NCBI GenBank assembly: GCA_045590755.1
Contig: JAZNRP010000012.1
Location: forward strand, 1 to 46,821
Direction of reading: 5' to 3'
DNA length: 46,821 bases
From: SIG565 sp045590755
GTDB lineage: Bacteria > Bacillota > Clostridia > Oscillospirales > Acutalibacteraceae
Shown here: piece after piece, positions 9,026 to 15,740 of the stretch
Layout of the letters: every line of letters starts with the position of its first letter
Numbering within the stretch: position 1 is the stretch's first letter
Made by a program: the position numbers and the translations under genes
The notes under the pieces: generated by a model
Told to the model about the DNA's origin: nothing
Databases searched by the model: none
Seen by the model: the letters and a program-made list of their open reading frames with translations, nothing else

Positions 9026-9749
9026 AGGAATAACCTCCTTGTAAATCAGGATTTTCAAAATTCGGCACAGTTCCTAAAACCGGAATTTCGTAGTTCTCCG
9101 AAAAATCAACCACGCCCTTTATTGTCTTGTCATTCAAATCAACGAACAAAACTATAAGGTATGCCACTGCCGCACCGATAACAAAGAAAAGCGCGGTATT
9201 GAACAATGTTCTCGGATAAACCTGAGTTGCCCTTTCGGCAACCGCGGTAATCATAACCTTTGCCGTGGGCATATATTCGTTAAGATAATCAGGCGCCATA
9301 GTAATCATAGTATTGGCAATAAGCTGTGCTTCTTCAGGTGACTTATGATTAACCGAAACATTTAGGAATAAATCGTTTTCTCGGTTAAGTGTTACCGATG
9401 TGTAGCCGTTTAACTGTCCGTGTGTATATTTATTGTCTAACTTCTCGGCTAAATCCTTATAAAAGTCCTGTGTTGAAAGAAGACTTTCGCACACCTTGGC
9501 AAGATGTATTGACGACTGAATATCACTGCCGCTGATTTTAGATGTGTCATTCTGGTCGTACAGGTTTCCGTTTTCAAGGTTTACAACACCGTTACTGACG
9601 ATTATTTGAGATGTAGCCCTATATGTAGGTTGTACAAAAAAATGGTTGTAGCCAAAAGCCACACCTGCAAAAATTACTGCCGCCAGAATTACGATAAGTA
9701 AACGGCGCACAAGTAGTTTTGCTAAATATTCGATGGTTATTTCATTCAT
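9012..9749 (-). CDS. Wzz/YveK-type chain-length determinant and kinase adaptor
   Basis: A 245-aa polysaccharide co-polymerase. It has an N-terminal membrane segment (about 15-33), an extracytoplasmic region beginning PTYRATSQIIVSNG, and a second segment near 180-202 (TLFNTALFFVIGAAVAYLIV). A short cytoplasmic tail would activate the tyrosine kinase encoded next. First gene of the operon wzz-like, cpsD-like, capD-like, ylmD, SBP. AAAGGG lies 8 bp before the ATG. Confidence 0.88.
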   Translation of the reverse strand: MNEITIEYLAKLLVRRLLIVILAAVIFAGVAFGYNHFFVQPTYRATSQIIVSNGVVNLENGNLYDQNDTSKISGSDIQSSIHLAKVCESLLSTQDFYKDLAEKLDNKYTHGQLNGYTSVTLNRENDLFLNVSVNHKSPEEAQLIANTMITMAPDYLNEYMPTAKVMITAVAERATQVYPRTLFNTALFFVIGAAVAYLIVLFVDLNDKTIKGVVDFSENYEIPVLGTVPNFENPDLQGGYSYAEK

Positions 9750-9804
9750 ATTTTTCGCCCTTTCTTTAGGTATTTATATTATAATTGCACAACAATCTAC
9801 AGTA

Positions 9805-9833
9805 ATTATACTACCATGCACCGTTTTTGGCAA
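9805..9833 (-). promoter_or_regulatory. Sigma-A promoter of the exopolysaccharide operon
   Basis: On the minus strand: TTGCCA (9833-9828), 17 bp, TATAAT (9810-9805), about 56 bp before the Wzz-like ATG. A second TATAAT-like hexamer nearer the gene lacks a good -35. Confidence 0.65.
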
Positions 9834-9844
9834 GTGGAAATTAT

Positions 9845-11548
9845 TTAAAGCCGTATAAACACTGTTTTTTGCTCGGTGTAGATTACCATGCCCGGCTTTG
9901 CACCAGATGGTTTTTTAACAAACCTTACCGCCGTATAATCTACGGGTACTGTTACCTGCGATACGGCAGAAGAGTGCTCGGCGGCTATTTTTGCGGCAAA
10001 TTCTATATCTTTATCAGTTGGTGTGTTCTGTCCGCAAAGAATAACAACATGGGAACCAGCAACACCCTTTGCGTGAAACCATAAATCATTTTTGGATGCA
10101 GTTTTCACCGTTAAAAGGTCATTCATACGGTTGTTTTTTCCGTACAGAACACGAAGGCCTGACGGTGACACTTCTTCGCCGAAGGTTTGCTTTGCCGCTT
10201 GCCGTTTAATGCCGACAGGACGCTTTATGTAGCCGCCTGCGGCTAACTCATCACGGATTTCGGCAATTTCTGCGCTGTTTTCCGCGCGCGAGAGTGCGTC
10301 AAGCACGGTATCAAAATACTCTATTTCCGCTTTGTCCTGTTCTATTAGCCTTATCAGTGTTTGCTCTGCCGTATAGCTTTTTTTATAATCCTTAAAATAC
10401 TTTGCGGCGTTGGCAGCAGGACTTAATGCAGGATTCAGCGGTATTCGTATATTCTTTAATTCTTCATCATAAAAATTCGGCACTTCTGCAAAGGTTTGCC
10501 CTTGTGATATTAAATAAATGTTTGCCTTTATAAGCTCACCGTATATGCGCAAATTTTCTCGGTTTTCGGTGTTTTTAAGGTCAATTTGGCGCACAGAAAG
10601 TCGCTTTTGCGCGCGGGCAGACAAAACAGAAAGGGTTTTAAGTATATCGCCCGACTGCTTTGCTATGCGCTGTCGCGCCGCTTTTTCGTGGTAAAACTCT
10701 TCTAACAGTCGGCTATAGCTATCTATCACCTTGCACGCTACATTATTTCCGTACTGCGTAATTTCGGTAAAGGTAAAATCGGTATTATTTCCGTCTTTGT
10801 CCACCAAAACTGTGGGCGCACCGTTTATAAGCAAATCATCCCTTATCTTTTGCAGACGCTTTTCACACATATTCTTGTGATAGCCTGTCATTTGTGATAC
10901 CTTTATGTCACCGATATCGTCTGCAACCTCTCTGCAAATAAGCGGTGAAAAGCCCTCGGCAGATAAAATCATCGCTTTTTCAAGCGGCAATTCGGTATGG
11001 GTATAGATTAAAGCCGATAATTCTTTTACCGTTTTTTCGAGTAAATTTATTTTATCGGGACGCGGCGGAAATGAGTAAATAGCACCCGGATGAATAATTC
11101 GGGCGGCGTTTTCAATTCCACTTCTATGAACGGCGTCTATTATTTTGCCGCCGATGGTTAGTATAATATTGGAGTTAGCCCCCATAAGCTCAACCACTAT
11201 TTCGGGGTATACCGTGTCCCCCATTTCGTTTGTCGCAACCGTTTTTATAACCAAAACTCTTTCGAGTCCTATTTGCGAAATTTCGGTAATCTTAGCAGAT
11301 GACAAGTGCTTTCTGAAAAGCATACAAAGTGTCGGCGGCTGCATGGGGTTTTCATACTTTTCTGTGGTAAAAAGAATTCGGGGCGACTGTGCGGCGGCAG
11401 AAATCAAAAGCCGTCGGTTTTCACCCGCACGGCGCAATAATAACACCAGCTCATCATTCGTAGGCTGATGAATTTTCTCTATGTGCATACCTTCTGCACT
11501 TTTAAGTTCTTCTGTCAACTTATGTAGAAATAAGCCGTCAAGCGCCAT
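9845..11548 (-). CDS. rqcH: RqcH/Rqc2-homologue NFACT protein (fibronectin-binding family)
   Basis: A 567-aa NFACT protein. In Firmicutes RqcH binds stalled 50S subunits carrying peptidyl-tRNA and recruits tRNA-Ala to add C-terminal alanine tails that mark nascent chains for degradation. The N-terminal NFACT-N domain starts MALDGLFLHKL. A long helical middle (about 280-420) is followed by the NFACT-R domain with DLWFHAKGVAGSHVVI (488-503). Family length is normal. It is the last gene of the yhaM-DUF1858-trmK-rqcH operon; the ATG follows the trmK stop directly, with GGGGAGG 5 bp upstream. Confidence 0.9.
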   Translation of the reverse strand: MALDGLFLHKLTEELKSAEGMHIEKIHQPTNDELVLLLRRAGENRRLLISAAAQSPRILFTTEKYENPMQPPTLCMLFRKHLSSAKITEISQIGLERVLVIKTVATNEMGDTVYPEIVVELMGANSNIILTIGGKIIDAVHRSGIENAARIIHPGAIYSFPPRPDKINLLEKTVKELSALIYTHTELPLEKAMILSAEGFSPLICREVADDIGDIKVSQMTGYHKNMCEKRLQKIRDDLLINGAPTVLVDKDGNNTDFTFTEITQYGNNVACKVIDSYSRLLEEFYHEKAARQRIAKQSGDILKTLSVLSARAQKRLSVRQIDLKNTENRENLRIYGELIKANIYLISQGQTFAEVPNFYDEELKNIRIPLNPALSPAANAAKYFKDYKKSYTAEQTLIRLIEQDKAEIEYFDTVLDALSRAENSAEIAEIRDELAAGGYIKRPVGIKRQAAKQTFGEEVSPSGLRVLYGKNNRMNDLLTVKTASKNDLWFHAKGVAGSHVVILCGQNTPTDKDIEFAAKIAAEHSSAVSQVTVPVDYTAVRFVKKPSGAKPGMVIYTEQKTVFIRL

Positions 11549-12229
11549 TTAATCCTCCCCTAAAAAATTTTTTAATTCTTCGGCTATATTTTTATAATAC
11601 AGGTATTCTTCTTGTTTTTTCAAAATATCTTTAAGCGACTCGCTACAGCCCTCTACAATGCTTAACTGTTTTTTCAGATACTTATAATCGGTTTCGTTTT
11701 TCGGGTTTAGCTTTCCTATATAGCAGTCACTGTCCCTATACGGCTTTGACACACCCGAATAAGCTGCTTTTATAACAGTATACAGCTTGCCCGTGTCGAA
11801 AACTGCCGATTCCGCTACTATTTCAAATTTATTGCTATAAAGATAGCGCCTTAGCTCCTGTGATGAAGTCATTGGTTGTAAAATAAGTGTGTACTTATCA
11901 CTTTTAATCCACTCGCACCGTTCTATAATACCCGATATGACTTCGCCGCCCATACCTGCAATTATAGCGGTGTCAATTTCATTTTTCTTTATCTTTTCGA
12001 AACCGTCAGACCTTCGCAGCTCTATTTTTGTACACCCCGCCCTTTCGATATTTTTACGAGCCACCGATAGCGGCTTGCCATTTATATCGCAGGCAATAAT
12101 TTTCGGTAATAGTTTCTCTTTTTCCAGAAAAATAGACAAATAGCCGTGGTCGGCACCTATATCGGCTACGCGCGCGTTACAGTCTACCAACCCGGCAATT
12201 TTCTCAAGCCTTAAGCTTAAATGTTGCAT
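11549..12229 (-). CDS. trmK: tRNA (adenine(22)-N1)-methyltransferase TrmK
   Basis: A SAM-dependent methyltransferase of about 226 aa that makes m1A22 in tRNA. Motif I is VADIGADHGYLSIFL, followed by IACDINGKPL and the family-specific IIAGMGGEVI and LILQPMTSSQELR. The C-terminal helical part is a coiled coil, as is usual. ATG 12229 fits the family N-terminus (SLRLEKIA); an in-frame GTG at 12238 is possible. It lies 1 bp after the DUF1858 stop and abuts rqcH. Confidence 0.9.
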   Translation of the reverse strand: MQHLSLRLEKIAGLVDCNARVADIGADHGYLSIFLEKEKLLPKIIACDINGKPLSVARKNIERAGCTKIELRRSDGFEKIKKNEIDTAIIAGMGGEVISGIIERCEWIKSDKYTLILQPMTSSQELRRYLYSNKFEIVAESAVFDTGKLYTVIKAAYSGVSKPYRDSDCYIGKLNPKNETDYKYLKKQLSIVEGCSESLKDILKKQEEYLYYKNIAEELKNFLGED

Positions 12230-12230
12230 T

Positions 12231-12428
12231 TTAGTCACCGAAATATTCGTTGAGCTTTGCTACCAACGCATCACAATCGGTGCCGTGCACTTCACAAGCC
12301 TGTTCAATGGTCTCGCCGCGGGATGCGGGACAGCCAAGGCAGTGCATACCTATTTCAAAAAAGTATTTTGCGCATCCTGTGTCCATATCAAGCACATCGC
12401 CAATACACATATCTTTTGTAATTTTCAT
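12231..12428 (-). CDS. DUF1858 domain protein
   Basis: A 65-aa single-domain protein with MCIGDVLDMDTGCAKYFFEIGMHC followed by LGCPASRGETIEQACEVHG. This is the DUF1858 pattern, with a CxxC-like HCLGCP motif proposed for redox or metal roles. The biochemical function is unknown. AGGAG lies 8 bp before the ATG, and trmK follows within 1 bp. Confidence 0.85.
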   Translation of the reverse strand: MKITKDMCIGDVLDMDTGCAKYFFEIGMHCLGCPASRGETIEQACEVHGTDCDALVAKLNEYFGD

Positions 12429-12448
12429 AATTTTTTCTCCTTTGTTTA

Positions 12449-13420
12449 TTAAAATAAGTTGGGTCCTTTATTTAAATCACTTCTGCCGTGATTATACAGC
12501 TTACGGTTGTCCATCATCCAGAGCTTACCTGTGAAATCTCCCGATGCGGCACCTTCACACGCTTCGCGCATTTCGTAAATTCTTGAATCCATAAGGTCAA
12601 GCTCACTAAGCAGCTCGGCTTCTATAAACATCGGTCTTACTGCGGCGCCAAACTCGGGCTCGCCGTGGTGAGAAAGTATCATATGCTCAAGCAGCATTGA
12701 TTTTTCAAACGGCACACCTATTTCCTCTGCCGCCCGTCTTACAACCATTGCACCTTCTGCCAGATGTCCTAAAAGATTACCGCGTACAGAATAACCCGAC
12801 GCTATACCAACTTCGCTTACATCAAATTCGGTAAGCTTTGCTATGTCGTGCAAAATAGCGCCCGAAAGCAGTAGCTCTTTATCAATAAACGGGTATATAT
12901 TGCAAACACCGTCGGCTAAGCGCACAATTGATAATGTGTGCAAAAGCAGTCCGCCGCGTACGGCGTGATGAAGCTTGAATGCAGCAGGCCAATAAAGAAG
13001 CTTTAAGCGGTTCTCCTTTAGTATGTGTAATACAAGCCTTGATAAATCTGTATCTTCAAAATTTTCTGCTATACGGCATAATTCATCAAACATAGCCGTA
13101 GCATCAAAATCAGCACTTTTGACAAAATCTTCTATGTTTACGCCGTCTTCACTACTTGTCGGCCTGATGCGGTCAATTCGCAGCTGGTCCGCACCCGCAT
13201 AAACGCTTATAACACCGCGCACCTTTACAATCTGGTTTGCTTCGTATTCGCCGTGAGCTTCGGGAATATAGCCCCAAAGTTTCGCGTTTATTTCGCCGTC
13301 AGCGTCCCCCAGCGTCATATTAAGATAGTTGTCCCCTTTTGAAGAAGTTCTAATCTCTACCGATTTGATAATGCAAAATCCTTCAACAGTTCCCTTGTTA
13401 TCTAACGCGTTAAATTTCAT
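12449..13420 (-). CDS. 3'-5' exoribonuclease YhaM-like (OB fold plus HD domain)
   Basis: A 323-aa protein. The N-terminal OB-fold (about 10-90, VRGVISVYAGADQLRIDRI) resembles nucleic-acid-binding domains. The HD domain has GGLLLHTLSIV, GAILHDIAKLTEF and MILSHHGEPEFG, which supply the metal His/Asp residues. YhaM trims RNA and DNA 3' ends. Its length matches B. subtilis YhaM. First gene of the operon, with AGGAG 8 bp upstream of the ATG. Confidence 0.87.
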   Translation of the reverse strand: MKFNALDNKGTVEGFCIIKSVEIRTSSKGDNYLNMTLGDADGEINAKLWGYIPEAHGEYEANQIVKVRGVISVYAGADQLRIDRIRPTSSEDGVNIEDFVKSADFDATAMFDELCRIAENFEDTDLSRLVLHILKENRLKLLYWPAAFKLHHAVRGGLLLHTLSIVRLADGVCNIYPFIDKELLLSGAILHDIAKLTEFDVSEVGIASGYSVRGNLLGHLAEGAMVVRRAAEEIGVPFEKSMLLEHMILSHHGEPEFGAAVRPMFIEAELLSELDLMDSRIYEMREACEGAASGDFTGKLWMMDNRKLYNHGRSDLNKGPNLF

Positions 13421-13451
13421 ATAAAAATCTCCTGAAATTCAGTATATATTA

Positions 13452-13480
13452 ATTATACTATAATTATTCTCTTTATGCAA
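13452..13480 (-). promoter_or_regulatory. Sigma-A promoter of the yhaM operon
   Basis: On the minus strand: TTGCAT (13480-13475), 17 bp, TATAAT (13457-13452), about 32 bp before the yhaM ATG. Confidence 0.7.
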
Positions 13481-13504
13481 TAAACATTTATTTCAAAAAA
13501 TGTC

Positions 13505-13533
13505 TTGACAAAGATTTTTCATTGTGGTATATT
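13505..13533 (+). promoter_or_regulatory. Promoter of tRNA-Thr
   Basis: TTGACA (13505-13510), 17 bp, TATATT (13528-13533), 16 bp before the first base of the tRNA. Confidence 0.8.
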
Positions 13534-13549
13534 ATTTAGGCACTATTTC

Positions 13550-13625
13550 GCTGGTGTAGCTCAGTTGGTAGAGCAGCTGATTTGTAATCAGCAGGTCGGG
13601 GGTTCGAGTCCGTCCACCAGCTCCA
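13550..13625 (+). tRNA. tRNA-Thr (anticodon TGT), CCA encoded
   Basis: A 76-nt cloverleaf. Acceptor GCTGGTG pairs with CACCAGC, the D arm is GCTC/GAGC, the anticodon stem is GCTGA/TCAGC with loop TTTGTAA (anticodon TGT), followed by the TTCGAGT T-loop, discriminator T and CCA. The T stem GGGGG/CCGTC has one G-G mismatch and one G-T pair. The last 18 nt and the following A-run are duplicated at 13804-13826, and its T-arm has an inverted copy at 13675-13686. Confidence 0.95.
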
Positions 13626-13630
13626 AAAAA
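13608..13630 (+). repeat. Direct repeat, copy 1 (tRNA-Thr 3' end plus A-run)
   Basis: 23 nt, beginning GTCCGTCCACCAGC and ending CTCC plus six A, covering the 3' part of the tRNA. It is identical to 13804-13826. The arrangement resembles an integration site in a tRNA 3' end. Confidence 0.85.
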
Positions 13631-13632
13631 AG

Positions 13633-13660
13633 ACACTCATCGTAAGATGGGTGTTTTTTT
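13633..13660 (+). terminator. Terminator directly after tRNA-Thr
   Basis: Stem ACACTCATC/GATGGGTGT (13633-13641 with 13646-13654, one G-T pair), loop GTAA, then seven T. Confidence 0.85.
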
Positions 13661-13674
13661 ATGCGATTTTGTAT

Positions 13675-13810
13675 GACGGACTCGAAGCCTGAGAGGGTGA
13701 GGCGCGTTAAGAAAACAATTGATAATTGTTTTTAGCGCCGAAGTGAGAGGCGGGTACTGCTTTAGCGGTCGCCGAACACGGCACACTTTCGCAGAAAGGG
13801 TGCGTCCGTC
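13675..13810 (+). ncRNA. Putative structured RNA element derived in part from tRNA-Thr
   Basis: No ORF is supported here. The segment opens with a 12-nt perfect reverse complement of the tRNA T-arm (13675-13686 against 13603-13614). GACGGAC (13675-13681) pairs with GTCCGTC (13804-13810), closing a multi-hairpin structure. Inside are a 9-bp hairpin AAAACAATT/AATTGTTTT (13712-13720 with 13724-13732) flanked by GGCGC/GCGCC; a two-part hairpin GGCG..CGCC with ACTGC/GCGGT (13749-13773); and GCACACTTTC/GAAAGGGTGC (13781-13790 with 13794-13803). It could act as RNA or as folded DNA. I do not recognise it as a named family. Confidence 0.45.
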
Positions 13811-13826
13811 CACCAGCTCCAAAAAA
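13804..13826 (+). repeat. Direct repeat, copy 2 (displaced tRNA-Thr 3' end)
   Basis: Identical over 23 nt to 13608-13630. Only the 3' part of the tRNA is present, so this is not a second tRNA gene. Like copy 1 it leads straight into a terminator hairpin. Confidence 0.85.
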
Positions 13827-13857
13827 GAACGAAGCGCTTGCTTAGTTCTTTTTTTAT
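13821..13857 (+). terminator. Terminator after the displaced tRNA 3' end
   Basis: AAAAAAGAACgAAGC (13821-13835) pairs with GCTTaGTTCTTTTTT, loop GCTT, with T-run to 13855. It may be the original tRNA-Thr terminator, moved away when the 13631-13826 unit was inserted. Confidence 0.75.
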
Positions 13858-14042
13858 CCATTGCGATAGCAATGGCATATCATCACGCGTTAGCGTGTAT
13901 ATCATCAAGTGCGGCAATGCCGCACTTGCATCTCATCAGCCTTTAGGCTGTATCAAAACACTTTCGCAATGATGATATACAAGACTTCGTCTTGATGATA
14001 TGCAATTCCTGCGGAATTAATGATATGCAACGGCAAGCCGTT
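13858..14042 (+). repeat. Array of seven short hairpins with mutually complementary linkers
   Basis: Hairpins: CCATTGC/GCAATGG (13858-13875), CACGC/GCGTG (13884-13897), AAGTGCGGC/GCCGCACTT (13907-13927), AGCC/GGCT (13938-13949), CAAGAC/GTCTTG (13980-13994), AATTCC/GGAATT (14004-14018) and AACGGC/GCCGTT (14029-14042). The linkers on the left read GCATATCATCA, GTATATCATCA and GCATCTCATCA; on the right TGATGATATAC, TGATGATATGC and TAATGATATGC. GCATATCATCA (13875-13885) is exactly complementary to 13993-14003, and GTATATCATCA (13897-13907) to 13970-13980. The array can therefore fold into one nested, branched structure. No gene lies in it. Confidence 0.8.
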
Positions 14043-14069
14043 GATTTTGTTTGGATTTTATAGTACAAT
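14041..14069 (+). promoter_or_regulatory. Candidate promoter of the four-helix-bundle gene
   Basis: TTGATT (14041-14046), 17 bp, TACAAT (14064-14069). The -35 overlaps the last hairpin of the array. It lies 22 bp before the TTG start. Confidence 0.5.
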
Positions 14070-14090
14070 CATTACAAAGGATGTGGTGTT

Positions 14091-14435
14091 TTGTCAAAAA
14101 ATTATTTGCTCATATATTCAGAACAATTAGCAACAGATATTGAGTTGCTTTGCAAAAATATTAAAGCACCAGCAAACACTCTGCTCCAAATTCGCAAAAT
14201 TTCAAGCAGTGTTTATGCAAATATTCGTGAAGCGAATTATGGACAAAGCAGAGCGGATATGCTTTCTAAATTTGAAATCGCTCTTAAAGAATGCAGCGAA
14301 ACAGAAGGATGGCTGCAACTTTTATTTAATACAAGCGTTGTTGGTGAAGATACATATAAAAAAACACGAAACCTTTGCGGCCGTATTAGGCGGGTTTTGA
14401 TTTCAAGTTGTAAAACCCTAAAAGAAAAACTTTAG
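14091..14435 (+). CDS. Four-helix-bundle protein (23S rRNA intervening-sequence protein / Avd-like)
   Basis: A 114-aa helical protein matching the S23/IVP family: ISSSVYANIREANYGQSRAD followed by MLSKFEIALKECSETEGWLQLL is the family core. Relatives are encoded inside 23S rRNA intervening sequences, and Avd of diversity-generating retroelements is a pentameric RNA/RT-binding member. Neither an rRNA nor a reverse transcriptase is present here. TTG is the start, with AAAGGA 9 bp upstream. It follows a promoter at the edge of the hairpin array and seems to be the only protein of the tRNA-linked cassette. The function is unknown. Confidence 0.82.
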   Translation: MSKNYLLIYSEQLATDIELLCKNIKAPANTLLQIRKISSSVYANIREANYGQSRADMLSKFEIALKECSETEGWLQLLFNTSVVGEDTYKKTRNLCGRIRRVLISSCKTLKEKL

Positions 14436-14480
14436 GGAACTATTTTATTAAATATGTTAGTAAAATCTTATGGATTATAC

Positions 14481-14514
14481 CCGCCATTTGCGGCGGTGTA
14501 ATATTAACAAAAAA
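14481..14514 (+). repeat. Imperfect hairpin at the end of the tRNA-linked segment
   Basis: CCGCC/GGCGG with loop ATTTGC and partly complementary AT-rich flanks (ATTATAC / TGTAATATT). It lies 45 bp after the four-helix-bundle stop. It may mark the right end of the cassette or be a weak terminator. Confidence 0.35.
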
Positions 14515-14530
14515 AATAATGTTTGATAAA

Positions 14531-14562
14531 AAAACGGAGACAGTCAACTGTCTCCGTTTTTT
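14531..14562. terminator. Strong bidirectional terminator
   Basis: A 13-bp perfect stem (14531-14543 with 14548-14560), loop TCAA, with flanking A and T runs. It ends the minus-strand sugar transferase-galM operon and can also stop plus-strand transcripts from the four-helix-bundle gene. Confidence 0.85.
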
Positions 14563-14728
14563 ATTTTTCTATCTCTTCAAGCGCTGCCTTTACTGCCGCA
14601 ATAACAAATGCAGAAAATGTACATTCTTTACCTTTTATAGCATCTTCCACCTTTTCAATTACATCATTTGGAAATCTGATGGTTTTATTGGTGGTTGACG
14701 GTATTGTAGGTATTTTGAATTTACCCAT
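14561..14728 (-). CDS. Small ribbon-helix-helix-like protein (YlcI/YnfO type)
   Basis: A 55-aa protein with IPSTTNKTIRFPNDVIEKVE followed by a helix rich in Ala, the pattern of Arc/MetJ-like DNA-binding proteins (beta strand TIRFP, two helices). It is probably a dimeric DNA-binding regulator; the target is unknown. ATG 14728 is preferred for its family-like N-terminus. A TTG at 14743 with AGGA 9 bp upstream is a real alternative and would add five residues. It follows galM within about 30 bp. Confidence 0.65.
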   Translation of the reverse strand: MGKFKIPTIPSTTNKTIRFPNDVIEKVEDAIKGKECTFSAFVIAAVKAALEEIEK

Positions 14729-14755
14729 AATTCCACCCCGCAAAGACAGTTTTCC

Positions 14756-15724
14756 TTAAATATACTTATAAATCGTAGTTGTCTTATATTCTTCGCCGGG
14801 GCGGAGAACTGCTGACGGGTATTCGGGGCAGTTGACTGCATTGGGGAAATTCTGTGTTTCAAGTGCTATGCCGTGACGGTTACCTGTGTAAATCTGCATA
14901 CCGGGGCAATCACTTATAACATCCATTGTAAGTCCTGTTTCACCACTCTCGATTGATGCGATTTTGCGAAGTCCTGTACCGTTCAGCACAAAGTTTTCAT
15001 CAAAGCAACCGCGTTCTGCAAGTACTGCATCACTACTTAAATCGCAGATAAAGGGCTTAGGTGTTCTGAAATCAAACAAGGTGTTTTCTACATCCATAAA
15101 ATCTCCGTGCGGAATAAGCTCGCTATCAACGGGTGTGATTTTGTCTGCATCTATAAACAGTTTAATGTCATCAGTTGTTTTGTCTACACCCTTTACATTA
15201 AAGTAAGAGTGATTGGTAAGGCTTACAACTGTGGGCTTATCGGTTATAGCTGAATAATCTATTTTAAGGCTGTTATCGGTTAAAGTATATGTAACTGTTA
15301 CATCCAATTTACCGGGGAAGCCTTCTTCGCCGTCGGGTGAAGAATAGAAAAGCTCTATACTGTTTTCGCTAACATTTTTAACGGTCCATATTTTACGGTC
15401 AAAGCCTGCCTTGCCGCCGTGCAGAGTGTTGTTGCCTTCGTTTTGGCTAACCTTATATTCTACGCCGTCAATTGTAAACTTACCGCCTTCAATTCGGTTG
15501 CCGAAGCGACCGATAATGGCGCCGTAAAAGCTTTTGCCTGCAATATATTCTTCCAATGTGTCGTATGCCACTACGGTTGATAATTGCTTGCCGCTTTTAT
15601 CGTTTACACGAATATCGGTTACAATGCCGCCGTAGGTGATAACATCGGCTTCAATATTGCCATCCTTTAAGAAGTATTTGTATACTTCACTATTTCCTAT
15701 TTTGCCAAATAATTCTTTTTTCAT
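14756..15724 (-). CDS. galM: Aldose 1-epimerase (galactose mutarotase)
   Basis: A 322-aa mutarotase converting beta- to alpha-hexoses. Motifs: GRFGNRIEGGKF, LHGGKAGFDRKIW (catalytic-region His), LTNHSYFN (second His) and GIALETQNFPNAVN with the catalytic Glu. Full length. It is the third gene of the operon that starts with the sugar transferase, so it may serve sugar supply for glycan synthesis as well as catabolism. GGGGA precedes the ATG. Confidence 0.92.
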   Translation of the reverse strand: MKKELFGKIGNSEVYKYFLKDGNIEADVITYGGIVTDIRVNDKSGKQLSTVVAYDTLEEYIAGKSFYGAIIGRFGNRIEGGKFTIDGVEYKVSQNEGNNTLHGGKAGFDRKIWTVKNVSENSIELFYSSPDGEEGFPGKLDVTVTYTLTDNSLKIDYSAITDKPTVVSLTNHSYFNVKGVDKTTDDIKLFIDADKITPVDSELIPHGDFMDVENTLFDFRTPKPFICDLSSDAVLAERGCFDENFVLNGTGLRKIASIESGETGLTMDVISDCPGMQIYTGNRHGIALETQNFPNAVNCPEYPSAVLRPGEEYKTTTIYKYI

Positions 15725-15740
15725 TTATTAGTCCCCCGTA

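Noticed and set aside
13687..13703. TPP riboswitch (CTGAGA box)
   Set aside because: CTGAGA is present, but the second conserved arm (ACCTGATCTGG-like) and a downstream thiamine gene are missing.
13804..13826. Second tRNA gene
   Set aside because: Only the 3' third of tRNA-Thr is repeated; no D arm or anticodon arm lies upstream.
13858..14042. CRISPR array
   Set aside because: The constant parts are only 9-11 nt and occur in opposite orientations, while the variable parts are self-complementary hairpins. No cas genes are present.
14091..14435. Diversity-generating retroelement (Avd with reverse transcriptase)
   Set aside because: No reverse transcriptase, template repeat or variable repeat pair is visible within several kb.
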